Origin: Pseudomonas palleroniana
GTDB lineage: Bacteria > Pseudomonadota > Gammaproteobacteria > Pseudomonadales > Pseudomonadaceae
Assembly (NCBI RefSeq): GCF_003031675.1
Contig: NZ_PYWX01000072.1
Span: 26,080-90,079, forward strand
Reading direction: 5' to 3'
Length of the DNA stretch: 64,000 nucleotides
The notes under the pieces: model-generated
What the model saw: the letters and a program-made list of their open reading frames with translations, nothing else
Database searches by the model: none
What the model was told of the DNA's origin: nothing
Program-made: the position numbers and the translations under genes
Part shown: one piece after another, positions 34,308 to 43,342 of the stretch
Numbering within the stretch: position 1 is the stretch's first letter
Layout of the letters: each line of letters begins with the position of its first letter

Positions 34308-34769
34308 TTACTCCTCGACGCGCACGGAGTCCAGGTAAGTGCGCACCGCCCACAAAGCCTCCTGGCTCAGGTAGTCGGCCATTTTCGGCATGTACACCCG
34401 CCCGTCACGCACTGCGCCATTGCGCACGCGCTCCACAAACCACTCATCCCCCGCCTCGCCGGCGTCCAGCAGGCGCAGGTCAGGCGCGATACCACCGGAC
34501 TTGGCTTCCAGCCCATGGCACGCGGCGCAGTTCTGGTTGTAGGCGGAGGCGCCGATCTCCACGGCTTTATCGTGCTCGGGCGAGGTGCGATAAGGGTTCA
34601 CGGCAGCCCAGCCGTCAGCGTCGACCGCCACCCCGGCATCCTTGATCGCCGTCAGCCCTTTGGTCTCCACCGCTTGCGGCACCACATTGCCATGGGCCAG
34701 CGCGGAACCGGCACCGATCACACCGACCAACAGCCCGGCCACGAGCAAGGCATTGCGTTTTGTTGTCAT
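34308..34769 (-). CDS. Cytochrome c associated with quinoprotein alcohol dehydrogenase (PedF-like)
   Basis: A 153-residue periplasmic c-type cytochrome with a signal peptide (about 1-25, ending ALA), haem motif CAACH and axial Met in VYMPKMADYLS. It most likely accepts electrons from the PQQ dehydrogenase, the role of cytochrome c550 (ExaB/PedF). The start at 34769 follows TGAGGGC. The coding frame continues upstream but lacks a signal peptide there. It is first in a four-gene minus-strand unit reading away from a divergent promoter region that contains two copies of a CCTTGGTA motif. Confidence 0.88.
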   Translation of the reverse strand: MTTKRNALLVAGLLVGVIGAGSALAHGNVVPQAVETKGLTAIKDAGVAVDADGWAAVNPYRTSPEHDKAVEIGASAYNQNCAACHGLEAKSGGIAPDLRLLDAGEAGDEWFVERVRNGAVRDGRVYMPKMADYLSQEALWAVRTYLDSVRVEE

Positions 34770-34877
34770 TATTTTTGCCCTCAGGATTGCACGCAAAACC
34801 TCATGGTTCGAGGTTATGGCAGGCATCTTAAAAACCCTGGGCCACGGGCCGTATGCTGCTTTGGTGGCCGCGCCCTC

Positions 34878-34977
34878 CTCCCTTGGTAGTAGGGCTTGTG
34901 GGGCACGCCTAAAACAGCGGCGCTGCGGGACGTCTTGCCGGCCTCGGCGGACTTGCGGGCTACGACCTTGGTACTGG
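34878..34977. promoter_or_regulatory. Two CCTTGGTA motifs in the divergent promoter region
   Basis: CTCCCTTGGTAGTAGGG (34878-34894) and CTACGACCTTGGTACTGG (34960-34977) lie in the 283-base gap between the cytochrome c gene and the divergent binding-protein gene. Both are in the same orientation. The second is close to the sequence at 38740-38757, which also precedes a gene of this cluster. Candidate binding sites for the NarL-type regulator. Confidence 0.5.
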
Positions 34978-35052
34978 CTCAGCGGTACTTTCTGCATATT
35001 TGCAGGGGGAACGGGGCTTTCTATGCTGGCGCTACCTGTCATGGAGTGCCTT

Positions 35053-36225
35053 ATGCGCCAGCTTGCCCCCTACGCCGTGATCTGCCTGCTGGCGATGGTG
35101 TGTGCCCCTGGCAGCCAGGCCGCCGAGGCACCGTTGCCGGTGCCCATCGGTTACCTGGCGTATCGCCCCGACCCGGGACCATTGCTGTCCAATGTGATCG
35201 GCGAACCCGCCGACGCCGGGCAACGCGGCGCTGAATTGGCGATCATCGACAGCAACAGCACCGGCGCCTTTCTCAACCAGCATTACAGCCTCACCAGCGC
35301 CACGGTCGACACGCCCGAGGCCCTGCTCGCCGCCGCCAAGGCCCAGCATGACCAGGGCCTGCGCCTGTTCGTGGTCAACGCCCCCGCCGCCAGCCTGCGC
35401 CAACTCAGCGCCGCATTGCCCGACAGCCTGCTGTTCAACGCCGGCAGCCCCGATGACCGCCTGCGCAGTACCGACTGCCTGGGCAACGTACTGCACAGCC
35501 TGGCGAGCCGCGCGATGCTGGCCGATGCGCTGATGCAGTTTCTGGTGGTGCGCAAATGGCAACGGGCGCTGCTGATCGTCGGCCCGACCGAGGATGACCA
35601 GGCCTATGCCGCCGCCCTGCGCCGCGCCGCCAAGCGTTTCGGCGTGCGCTGGGTCGCGGAAAAAGCCTGGCGTTTCGATAACGATCAACGCCGCAGCGCC
35701 CAGGCCGATATGCCGCTGTTCACCCAAGCGGATGACTATGACGTGGTACTGGTGGCCGACGAGCGCGGCGACTTCGGAGAATACGTGCCCTACCAGACCT
35801 GGTACCCGCGCCCGGTGGCCGGCACCCAGGGCCTGACCCCCACCGGCTGGCACAAAACCGTGGAGACCTACGGCGCCGCGCAATTGCAAAAGCGCTTCGA
35901 AGCCCTGGCCGGGCGCTGGATGAACGACCGCGACTTCGCCGCCTGGATGGCGGTGCGCAGCGTCGCCAGCGCCGTCAGCAAGCTGCGTCAGGCCGACCCC
36001 ATGGCGATCCGCCAACTGGCGCTGGGCGAGCAACTGCCGCTGGATGGTTTCAAGGGCCGCAAGCTCAGTTATCGCCCTTGGAATGGCCAACTGCGCCAGC
36101 CGATCCCCATCGTGCAGCCGCGTGCGCTGGTCAGTACCTCGCCTCAAGAGGGTTTCCTGCACCCCTTCAACGAAATGGACAGCTTGGGCTATGACCAGCC
36201 CGAGGTGACCTGCCGCTATCCCTGA
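35053..36225 (+). CDS. PQQ-region ABC substrate-binding protein (branched-chain type)
   Basis: A 390-residue exported protein (signal about 1-21) of the periplasmic binding protein type I fold. It has the paired Rossmann-like pattern LLIVGPTEDDQAYAAALRRAAKRFGVRW in the middle and DYDVVLVADERGDFGEYVPYQTWYPRPVAG later. Proteins of this family occur consistently with PQQ alcohol dehydrogenase and an ABC-2 exporter. The ligand is unknown. The start at 35053 has GGAG six bases upstream; ATG 35041 is the alternative. It begins the plus-strand unit that continues with the beta-propeller and the ABC genes. Confidence 0.85.
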   Translation: MRQLAPYAVICLLAMVCAPGSQAAEAPLPVPIGYLAYRPDPGPLLSNVIGEPADAGQRGAELAIIDSNSTGAFLNQHYSLTSATVDTPEALLAAAKAQHDQGLRLFVVNAPAASLRQLSAALPDSLLFNAGSPDDRLRSTDCLGNVLHSLASRAMLADALMQFLVVRKWQRALLIVGPTEDDQAYAAALRRAAKRFGVRWVAEKAWRFDNDQRRSAQADMPLFTQADDYDVVLVADERGDFGEYVPYQTWYPRPVAGTQGLTPTGWHKTVETYGAAQLQKRFEALAGRWMNDRDFAAWMAVRSVASAVSKLRQADPMAIRQLALGEQLPLDGFKGRKLSYRPWNGQLRQPIPIVQPRALVSTSPQEGFLHPFNEMDSLGYDQPEVTCRYP

Positions 36226-36251
36226 ACACTTAAAACAATAAGGAATCCGCC

Positions 36252-37211
36252 ATGCGCCGCACCCTGCTTTCATGCGCCCTGCTGCTTGCCGCCGGGCACG
36301 CCGTGGCCAGCACCGCCTGGGTCTCCAACGAGAAAGACAACAGCCTGAGCCTGATCGATATGCAGACCCTGCAAGTCACCGACACGCTCAAGGTCGGCCA
36401 GCGTCCACGCGGCCTGCTGCTGTCCCATGACAATAAGCTGTTGTACATCTGCGCCAGTGACTCGGACCGGGTGCAAGTGATGGACGTGGCCACCCGCAAG
36501 ATCATCAAGGAGCTGCCCTCCGGCAAAGACCCCGAGCAATTTGCCCTGCACCCCAATAACCGCTGGTTGTATGTGTCCAACGAAGACGATGCACTGGTCA
36601 CGGTGATCGACACCGAAACTGCCAAGGTGCTGGGCCAGATCAACGTCGGCGTCGAACCCGAAGGCATGGCGGTCAGCCCCGACGGCAAGTGGGCGGTGAA
36701 CACCAGCGAAACCACGAACATGCTGCATTGGATCGACACCCGTACCCAGACGCTGGCCGACAGTACCCCGGTGGACCAGCGCCCGCGCTTTGTCGAATTC
36801 AGCCACGACGGTGCGCAGCTCTGGGCCTCGGCGGAAATCGGCGGCACCGTGACGATTCTCGACGTGGCCAGCCGTGCGATCATCAAGACCCTGACCTTCA
36901 AGATCAAGGGCGTGCACCCGGACAAGGTGCAACCGGTGGGCATCAAGCTCAGCGCCGACGGCAAGTACGCATTTGTCGCCCTGGGCCCGGCCAACCATGT
37001 GGCGGTGATTGACGCCAAGACGTTCGAGATCCTCGACTACCTGGTGGTCGGCCGCCGCGTCTGGCAACTGGCGTTCACGCCCGATGAGAAACAGTTGCTG
37101 GCCACCAACGGCGTGAGCGGCGATGTGTCGGTGATCGATGTGGACAGCCTCAAGGTGGTCAAGTCGATCAAGGTCGGGCGCTACCCATGGGGTGTGGTGG
37201 TGACACCATGA
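36252..37211 (+). CDS. PQQ-region YVTN beta-propeller protein
   Basis: A 319-residue secreted protein (signal about 1-20) made of about seven repeats of the YVTN type: VTDTLKVGQRPRGLLLSHDNKLLYI, VLGQINVGVEPEGMAVSPDGKWAV and KSIKVGRYPWGVVVTP show the repeat well. It is a typical companion of quinoprotein dehydrogenases and may bind a redox partner or substrate. The stop overlaps the next start (ATGA). Confidence 0.87.
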   Translation: MRRTLLSCALLLAAGHAVASTAWVSNEKDNSLSLIDMQTLQVTDTLKVGQRPRGLLLSHDNKLLYICASDSDRVQVMDVATRKIIKELPSGKDPEQFALHPNNRWLYVSNEDDALVTVIDTETAKVLGQINVGVEPEGMAVSPDGKWAVNTSETTNMLHWIDTRTQTLADSTPVDQRPRFVEFSHDGAQLWASAEIGGTVTILDVASRAIIKTLTFKIKGVHPDKVQPVGIKLSADGKYAFVALGPANHVAVIDAKTFEILDYLVVGRRVWQLAFTPDEKQLLATNGVSGDVSVIDVDSLKVVKSIKVGRYPWGVVVTP

Positions 37212-37948
37212 ACGCGCTGGACGTCAGCCAGCTCAGCTTCGCCTATGGCCCCCGGCAGGCGTTGCAAGCGGTGAGCTTCAGCCTGGCGCCGGGGCAGTTT
37301 GCAGCGTTGCTGGGGCCGAACGGGGCCGGCAAGTCGACCTTGATCGCCCTGCTCACGCGCTTGTACGACTTGCAGGCCGGCACGATCCGGGTGGGCGGGC
37401 ATTGCCTGGCGCAGGCCCCGCGTGCGGCATTGCAGCAACTGGGGGTGGTGTTCCAGCAAAGCACCCTGGACCTGGATTTGAGCGTGGAACAGAACCTGCG
37501 TTATCACGCCGCGCTGCATGGCCTGTCGCGTCGCGAGGCGGCCGCACGGGTCGACGCCGAGCTGGCTCGCCAGGCCCTTGGCGAACGTCGCCGGGAGCGG
37601 GTGCGCGAACTCAATGGCGGCCACCGGCGCCGGGTGGAAATCGCCCGCGCACTGCTGCACGGGCCGCGCCTGCTGTTGCTCGACGAAGCCAGCGTGGGCC
37701 TCGACCCGGCCAGCCGGCTGGCGCTCAACCAGCATGTGCGCAGCCTGTGCCTGGACCAGGCAATCAGTGTGTTGTGGACCACCCACCTGCTCGATGAAGT
37801 GCGCGCCGAGGATGCATTGCTGATCCTGCATCAAGGCCGCTTGGTGGCCAGCGGGCAGGTCGACACGCTGATACGCGAACAAGGCGGCGACCTGGGCAGC
37901 CTGTTCGCCCGCCTGACACGCCCCACGCCGACGGGAGCTTTGGTATGA
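37208..37948 (+). CDS. ABC transporter ATP-binding protein (PQQ region)
   Basis: A 246-residue ATPase with Walker A GPNGAGKST, a Q-loop in GVVFQQSTLDLDLSV, Walker B LLLLDEASVGLD and a switch His in WTTHLLDEV. The signature motif is LNGGHRRRVEIARAL, a clear variant of LSGGQ seen in this PQQ-associated subgroup. It pairs with the ABC-2 permease encoded next. The start overlaps the propeller gene by four bases. The exported substrate is unknown. Confidence 0.9.
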   Translation: MNALDVSQLSFAYGPRQALQAVSFSLAPGQFAALLGPNGAGKSTLIALLTRLYDLQAGTIRVGGHCLAQAPRAALQQLGVVFQQSTLDLDLSVEQNLRYHAALHGLSRREAAARVDAELARQALGERRRERVRELNGGHRRRVEIARALLHGPRLLLLDEASVGLDPASRLALNQHVRSLCLDQAISVLWTTHLLDEVRAEDALLILHQGRLVASGQVDTLIREQGGDLGSLFARLTRPTPTGALV

Positions 37949-38736
37949 ACGCTTACTGGCAATGTCTGCGCGGCATCGTGCTGCGCGAATGGCTGCGCTT
38001 TGTGCTGCAGCGCACGCGGTTTCTCAGCGCCCTGGTGCGCCCGCTGCTGTGGCTGCTCGTCTTCGCCGCCGGCTTTCGCGCCGCCCTGGGGATATCGGTG
38101 ATCGAACCCTACGACACCTACATCCCCTATGAGGTGTACATCATTCCGGGGCTGGCCTGCATGATCCTGCTGTTCAACGGCATGCAAGGGTCGCTGGCGA
38201 TGGTGTACGACCGCGAAATGGGCAGCATGCGGGTGCTGCTCACCAGCCCGTTGCCGCGCACGTTCCTGCTGTGCAGCAAACTGATGGCGACCGCGTTGAT
38301 TTCGTTGTTGCAGGTGTATGGGTTCCTGGCGATTGCCTGGGTCTACGGTGTGCAACCGCCGGCCACGGGCCTGTTGCTGGCGTTGCCGGCGTTGCTGCTG
38401 GTGGCCCTGATGCTCAGTGCCCTGGGCCTGTTGCTGTCGAACGCGATCCGCCAGTTGGAGAACTTCGCCGGGGTGATGAATTTTGTAATTTTCCCGTTGT
38501 TCTTCCTGTCGTCGGCGCTGTACCCGCTGTGGAAGATGCGCGACTCCAGCGAGTGGCTGTATTGGTTGTGCGCAGTCAACCCGTTCACCCATGCGGTAGA
38601 ACTGGTGCGTTTTGCCTTGTACGAACGCTTCGCGCCCCTGGCTCTGGCGGTGTGCCTGGGGCTGACCCTGACGTTCGCGCTGCTGGCGGTACTGACGTTC
38701 AACCCTCAGCATGCGGCCCTGCGCAAGAAAGGCTGA
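37945..38736 (+). CDS. ABC-2 type permease (PQQ region)
   Basis: A 263-residue membrane protein with six hydrophobic segments and the ABC-2 pattern: the amphipathic start CLRGIVLREWLRFVLQRTRFL, PGLACMILLFNGMQGS, DREMGSMRVLLTSPLPRTFLL and FFLSSALYPLWKM. It forms the exporter with the preceding ATPase (overlap of four bases). Similar pairs accompany quinoprotein alcohol dehydrogenases in P. putida and others; cargo not established. Confidence 0.9.
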   Translation: MNAYWQCLRGIVLREWLRFVLQRTRFLSALVRPLLWLLVFAAGFRAALGISVIEPYDTYIPYEVYIIPGLACMILLFNGMQGSLAMVYDREMGSMRVLLTSPLPRTFLLCSKLMATALISLLQVYGFLAIAWVYGVQPPATGLLLALPALLLVALMLSALGLLLSNAIRQLENFAGVMNFVIFPLFFLSSALYPLWKMRDSSEWLYWLCAVNPFTHAVELVRFALYERFAPLALAVCLGLTLTFALLAVLTFNPQHAALRKKG

Positions 38737-38739
38737 AAA

Positions 38740-38757
38740 CTACTACTTTGGTACTGG
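38740..38757 (+). promoter_or_regulatory. CTACTACTTTGGTACTGG motif before the CXXCW gene
   Basis: It lies 79-96 bases before the next gene, in the 99-base gap after the permease gene. It matches 34960-34977 at 16 of 18 positions, and its 3' part resembles 43343-43357. It may drive a separate promoter for the CXXCW protein and the response regulator. Confidence 0.5.
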
Positions 38758-38835
38758 TTTTCGTGTCTATCGTCGCATTCCCAAGGGCTCGGGACTGGCG
38801 TGTAATGGCGGCATAACGATAAGGACTACCCTGCC

Positions 38836-39375
38836 ATGCTGCCCGCTCGATTGCCCCTGTTGGCCCTGTTGTGCCTGTTTGTCGCCCGCGCCCAGGCCGA
38901 CACGCCGCTGTTTTCCGCCGACGGCATGCGCATCAGCCTGTATCGCAGCCCGACTCCCGAGCAGGTGAACGGCGCAACGACCCTCGACACGCCGGCCCTG
39001 CAAGCCCTGCTCACCCAGACCCCGCCACCGGTGTTGATCGACGTTTACCGCCGCCCCTGGCTGCAAGGCCGCTTCATTGAAGACCAGCCTCACGCCAACC
39101 TGCCCGGCAGCCACTGGCTGGCCAATACCGGCGACGGCGACCTCACGCCTGAGTGGCAGGGATATTTCGTGCGCCACTTGTACCGCTACACCGCCGGCGA
39201 CCTGACACGAGCGCTGGTGTTCTATTGCCGCTCCGATTGCTGGTTGAGTTGGAACGCGGTAAAACGAGCCGCCAACCTGGGCTATACCTCTGTGTACTGG
39301 TATCGCGACGGCCTGGACGCGTGGGAAGCGGCAAACCTGCCGGTGGCAACGGCACAACCAGAACCCTTCCAATAA
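38836..39375 (+). CDS. PQQ-region CXXCW-motif rhodanese-like protein
   Basis: A 179-residue exported protein (signal about 1-21, ending AQA). The rhodanese-like domain contains VLIDVYRRPWLQGRF and, at the active-loop position, FYCRSDCWLSWNAVKRA: the two Cys in C-R-S-D-C-W define this family of proteins found with PQQ-dependent catabolism. A thiol redox or sulfur transfer role in the periplasm is plausible. It is followed closely by the response regulator gene and preceded by a likely regulatory motif. Confidence 0.87.
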   Translation: MLPARLPLLALLCLFVARAQADTPLFSADGMRISLYRSPTPEQVNGATTLDTPALQALLTQTPPPVLIDVYRRPWLQGRFIEDQPHANLPGSHWLANTGDGDLTPEWQGYFVRHLYRYTAGDLTRALVFYCRSDCWLSWNAVKRAANLGYTSVYWYRDGLDAWEAANLPVATAQPEPFQ

Positions 39376-39398
39376 TCAGAATAAAAAGGTGAACGGCC

Positions 39399-40064
39399 AT
39401 GTACAAAATCCTGATTGCCGACGATCACCCGCTGTTTCGCGAAGCGATCCACAACGTCATCAGCGATGGTTTCCCCGGCAGCGACATCATGGAAACCGCC
39501 GACCTGGACAGCGCCCTCGCCCTGACCCAGGACCACGATGACCTCGACCTGATCCTGCTGGACCTGAACATGCCGGGCATGCACGGCCTCAATGGGCTGA
39601 TCAACCTGCGCAACGAGTCGCCGACCATCCCGGTGGTGATCGTTTCGGCCGAGCAAGACAAGCAGATCGTGCTGCAAGCCATCACCTATGGCGCGGTGGG
39701 CTTCATCACCAAGTCCTCGCCGCGCCAGCAAATGACCGAGGCGATCCAGCAGATTCTCAACGGCAACGTATACCTGCCGTCGGACATCATCCGCACCCAG
39801 AAAAACACCGGGCAACGGCGCATGCACGACAACCCGGGCTTTGCCCCGGAATTGCTGCAGGCGCTGACACGCAAGCAATTGCTGGTGCTGGAGCGCATGA
39901 CCAAGGGGGAGTCGAACAAGCAGATCGCCTATACCCTGGAGATTGCCGAGACCACGGTGAAGGCCCATGTGTCGGCAATCCTGCGCAAGCTGAATGTGCA
40001 CAACCGCGTCCAGGCGATCCTCAGTGCCGGGGACATTGATTTCGGCTCATACCTGCGCCGCTGA
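39399..40064 (+). CDS. agmR: NarL/LuxR-type response regulator (AgmR/PedR1-like)
   Basis: A 221-residue regulator. The receiver domain (1-120) has acidic residues ADDHP, the phospho-acceptor Asp in LILLDLNMPGMHG and the Lys in GFITKSSP. A C-terminal LuxR helix-turn-helix has LTRKQLLVLERMTKGESNKQIAYTLEIAETTVKAHVSAILRKL in order. It resembles the regulators AgmR/ErbR and PedR1 that activate quinoprotein ethanol oxidation and PQQ genes. The two hybrid kinases nearby are likely upstream partners. It is probably co-transcribed with the CXXCW gene (23-base gap). The exact orthologue within this family is uncertain. Confidence 0.85.
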   Translation: MYKILIADDHPLFREAIHNVISDGFPGSDIMETADLDSALALTQDHDDLDLILLDLNMPGMHGLNGLINLRNESPTIPVVIVSAEQDKQIVLQAITYGAVGFITKSSPRQQMTEAIQQILNGNVYLPSDIIRTQKNTGQRRMHDNPGFAPELLQALTRKQLLVLERMTKGESNKQIAYTLEIAETTVKAHVSAILRKLNVHNRVQAILSAGDIDFGSYLRR

Positions 40065-40067
40065 CCT

Positions 40068-40261
40068 TGTAGTGAGCGGGCTCGCCCTAATGCTAGTCAG
40101 TTAAGGATTAACGCGGTCACTGTGGGAGGGGCGGTGCGACGATTCGACTTGCTCCCGATAGGCCGCGCAGCGGCCCCAGGCACCTCGGTCTCACTGCAAC
40201 ACCGCATCGGTCTTGTTGGGGCGGCTGCGCCACCCGGCGCGGGGCAAGCCCGCTCACTACA
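40068..40261. repeat. Dense cluster of REP-type repeats between convergent genes
   Basis: 40068-40120 is a nearly exact copy of 63868-63919. 40121-40161 is the REP arm with the 15-base insert, identical to the reverse complement of the arm at 7541-7581. 40162-40178 holds a GGCCGC/GCGGCC hairpin. 40218-40261 is the second REP family seen at 29-72. The last element includes the stop codon of the kinase gene. Confidence 0.7.
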
Positions 40262-42203
40262 AGGCCGGGCCGAGCAGGTGGCTCATGGCGGTCTTGAGTT
40301 TCATGGGGCGCACAGGCTTGTGCATCAGCGTGTACCCCAACTCACGGATCTGCAGCTTCAACTCATTGCTGTAGTTGGCGGTGATCATCATGGCCGGGAT
40401 CGCACTGCCGCGCCGGGCGTTGATGCGGGCCACGGCGTCCACCCCGTTCTGATCGTCGTCCAGGTGGTAGTCGGCGATCAACAGGTCCGCCTCGGCGTGG
40501 TAGTTATCCACCTGCCGCGCCAGATCCTGCTCCGACAACGCCGTGATGACCCGGCAGCCCCACCCTTCCAGTAACGTGCGCATACCGGCGCAGATCGCCG
40601 CGTCGTTATCCAGCACCCACACCCGCGCACCTTGCAGGCGCTCCAGCAACGCTTCGCTCATCGCCACCATCGGCAGCGGCCTGGGCGCGGTAGCGCTGAG
40701 CGGCACCTCCACCGCAAACATCGAACCCTTGCCCGGCCAGGACCGGACGCTGATGCGATGGCCGAGTATCCCGGCGATCTTTTCCACGATCGCCAACCCC
40801 AGGCCCAACCCCCGGTCCTGGTCCGGGCGCTGCACATCGCCGCGCTTGAACTCCTGGAAAATCTCCTCCAGGCGCTCCTCGGCGATGCCCATGCCGCTGT
40901 CCCACACCTGGATCGACAACCGTTGCGGGTGGCGCCGGCAACCGAGCACTACACGGCCTTTATAGGTGTAGCGAAGCGCATTGCTCAACAGGTTGCGCAG
41001 GATCCGCGCAAGCAACTGGATATCACTGCGTACCAGCGCCGAGCAGCCGATAAAGCGCAGTTCCAACCCTTCGGCGCGGGCCAACTGGGTGTACTCGGCG
41101 GCCAGGTTGTCCAGCAGTTCACTGAGGGCAAAAGGCGCGATGTCCGCCTTGATCACACCGGCATCCAGCTTGGAGATATCCACCAGGGTGCCCAGCAGGT
41201 TTTCCACGTCTTCCAGGGAGTTGCTCACGTTGCGCACCAGGGTTTCGCTGGGGCGTTCGAGCAAGGCGCTGGTAAACAGCCGAGCGGCATTGAGCGGTTG
41301 CAGCAGGTCATGGCTGACGGCGGCGAGGAATTTGGTTTTCGACAGGTTGGCCTGCTCGGCCTCCAGCTTGGCTTCGCGCAGGCGGGTTTCCATGCGCCGA
41401 CGCTCCTCGATCTCCTTCAACAGCTGGTCGTTGAGTGCGGTCAGTTCCGAGGTGCGCTGGGCGACGCGCTGCTCCAGATGTTGATAGGCCTGGTGCAAGG
41501 CTTCGGCCGTGCGGCGGCGCTCGGTGATGTCGCGGATCAGCACGAATATCCCGACCACTTCGCCCGTGGCCAACACGTTCGGCACATAGGAACGCAGCAT
41601 GTAGCGTTCCTGGTTATTGATATTGGTTTCGGCGAATTCGAAGGTCACGCTCTCCCCGGCCAGGGCGCGGGCGACATACGCGTCCAGGCGCTGACAATGC
41701 TGCTCGCTGTGCACTTCGCGCAGGCTTTGCCCGAGCATCATGCCGCGCGGCCAGCAGTACCACTCTTCATACACCTTGTTGGTGAATTCGTAGACCAGGT
41801 CGGCATTCAGGTAGCCGATCAGGGCAGGCACGTTGTCGGTGATCAAGCGAATCCAGCGCTCGCTTTCCTGCGCCTTCTGCGCCGCGACCTGTTCGCCGCG
41901 CAAGGTTTCGGCGCGCAGCCGGGCGTTGATCAGCAAATGGTTGCTGGCCTTGAGTTCGGCCATCGCCTGGTTGAGTGCATCGGTGCGTTCGCGCACTTGC
42001 TCGGCCAACACCACCGAATGCTGGAAGGTGGTGTAAGGGCTGTTGCCCTGGGGCAGGCCCGACTCGATGCGCTCGATCAGCGCCGCATTGATGCGCGCCA
42101 GCTTGTGGTTGTCCTGTTGCAACCGGGCCACCTGGGCGAGCAGTTCAGCGTCGGCCTCGGGCAATGGCGACCCCGGTGAAGGTCTGGTTGATGTGCATGC
42201 CAT
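40257..42203 (-). CDS. PAS-containing hybrid histidine kinase (ErcS/PedS1-like)
   Basis: A 648-residue cytoplasmic hybrid kinase. It has an N-terminal coiled coil (about 18-45), a second helical stretch, a PAS domain (about 115-235, with ITDNVPALIGYLNADLVYEFTNKVYEEW and ending IFVLIRDITERRR) and a coiled coil. The H-box is AAVSHDLLQPLNAARLF and the ATPase has NLLSNALRYT, DSGMGIAEERL and LGLGLAIVEKIAG. The receiver has the Asp in LLIADYHLDDD and the Lys in LMHKPVRPMKL. The start at 42203 follows CGGAGAAC and lies 59 bases inside the 3' end of the FIST gene, so the two are coupled. It is a likely sensor in PQQ alcohol oxidation control. Confidence 0.87.
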   Translation of the reverse strand: MACTSTRPSPGSPLPEADAELLAQVARLQQDNHKLARINAALIERIESGLPQGNSPYTTFQHSVVLAEQVRERTDALNQAMAELKASNHLLINARLRAETLRGEQVAAQKAQESERWIRLITDNVPALIGYLNADLVYEFTNKVYEEWYCWPRGMMLGQSLREVHSEQHCQRLDAYVARALAGESVTFEFAETNINNQERYMLRSYVPNVLATGEVVGIFVLIRDITERRRTAEALHQAYQHLEQRVAQRTSELTALNDQLLKEIEERRRMETRLREAKLEAEQANLSKTKFLAAVSHDLLQPLNAARLFTSALLERPSETLVRNVSNSLEDVENLLGTLVDISKLDAGVIKADIAPFALSELLDNLAAEYTQLARAEGLELRFIGCSALVRSDIQLLARILRNLLSNALRYTYKGRVVLGCRRHPQRLSIQVWDSGMGIAEERLEEIFQEFKRGDVQRPDQDRGLGLGLAIVEKIAGILGHRISVRSWPGKGSMFAVEVPLSATAPRPLPMVAMSEALLERLQGARVWVLDNDAAICAGMRTLLEGWGCRVITALSEQDLARQVDNYHAEADLLIADYHLDDDQNGVDAVARINARRGSAIPAMMITANYSNELKLQIRELGYTLMHKPVRPMKLKTAMSHLLGPAL

Positions 42204-43287
42204 TGAACTGTTCTCCGTAGGTGTTGAAGCCCATCACCCGGTGGTCGCGCAGGAACGTGCCGATCGGCTCCAGGTCGCCGTTGTCTTCCAGCTCCAGGCG
42301 GCGCAGGAAGCAGTCGCAGCCGATGGTCAGCAGCAGCTCGCCGAGACGCGATTGCAAGCCGTCGAACAGGGTTTCCAGGTTGGGCAGGATCGGCCCTGGT
42401 GTCATCGCGGTGAGCACGATGCCGTTTTCCACCGCGCAGTAGAAACTCAGGCTCAGGTCATCATGCACCTGCTGGATCGCGCGCACGTAGTAATAGTCGT
42501 GGATACGCACCGCCAACGGGTGCGCAGCGAAGATGCGGTGGTCAAGGTCGGCCACCGCGACGCCGATATGGCGCGCGTACTCTTCGGCGGCGGGCTCGGC
42601 GTTGAGCTCGAACACACGACGCGACGGGCTGTCGGCGCCGGTCACCACCAGTTTCTCGGTACGCGGCCGGATGTGGTGGGTGGTGAACACCTCGAAATCC
42701 AGCCAGGTATTGACCAGCACCACCACCGCCGCTCCGCTGTGGAAGACGCCGTTGAAGTACACGTGGGTATGCAGGAAATTGTCATCGCCGGCCGAGCCGC
42801 CGAAGTGCGGGATATCGCCCAGGGCGGCGCTGAGGGCAGCCAGTACCATTTCTTCGCGGCTGGACAGGCCGTCGAGCAAGGTCAAGGCGAATGTATTGCC
42901 CTTGATCGGCGCCAGGGTGTTGCTGCGACAGCCGCCGACCAGACGCTCGACCATGTCCTGGGCGTTGATCAGGCTGAAGTGTTCCACCTGGTCGATCAGT
43001 TCGGTGGCGATGGAGAAATGCGCGTGGTTGAACCCTATCGCGGTGATGCAGTTACGGCCGTAGCCCTGGGTCGTGATCTCGCCCGCGCTGGTGCAACCGA
43101 CCACGCGCACCGTGCCGAAGCATTGCTGCAAGGCGTTGCCCAACGCCTGCAGATCGTACGACGCCGAGCAAAAAAACAGCACAAACCCCAGGTACGGATG
43201 CAGCAGCTGTCGCGCCAACTCTTCGGCGGCCTGCCCGGCATCCATGGCCTGGGACATGGCACTGACTACGCCTTCACTGTTGTACAT
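42145..43287 (-). CDS. FIST-domain signal protein
   Basis: A 380-residue protein with FIST N- and C-terminal domains: GFVLFFCSASYDLQALGNALQQ, VVGCTSAGEITTQGYGRNCITAIGF, FGGSAGDDN and a C-terminal MGFNTYGEQFNGMHINQTFTGVAI. FIST domains are thought to bind small ligands such as amino acids and to feed kinases or other transducers. It overlaps the downstream kinase gene by 59 bases, which fits a sensor-kinase pair. The start at 43287 follows GGGGGAGC; a longer frame upstream is antisense to the TauE gene region and is rejected. A CTACTTGGGTACTGG motif lies 56-70 bases upstream. Confidence 0.86.
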   Translation of the reverse strand: MYNSEGVVSAMSQAMDAGQAAEELARQLLHPYLGFVLFFCSASYDLQALGNALQQCFGTVRVVGCTSAGEITTQGYGRNCITAIGFNHAHFSIATELIDQVEHFSLINAQDMVERLVGGCRSNTLAPIKGNTFALTLLDGLSSREEMVLAALSAALGDIPHFGGSAGDDNFLHTHVYFNGVFHSGAAVVVLVNTWLDFEVFTTHHIRPRTEKLVVTGADSPSRRVFELNAEPAAEEYARHIGVAVADLDHRIFAAHPLAVRIHDYYYVRAIQQVHDDLSLSFYCAVENGIVLTAMTPGPILPNLETLFDGLQSRLGELLLTIGCDCFLRRLELEDNGDLEPIGTFLRDHRVMGFNTYGEQFNGMHINQTFTGVAIARGRR

Positions 43288-43342
43288 CGTGTGCTCCCCC
43301 TCTGAGGCATGAGTGTACGAAGGGTCGGGGGTGGCACCTATG

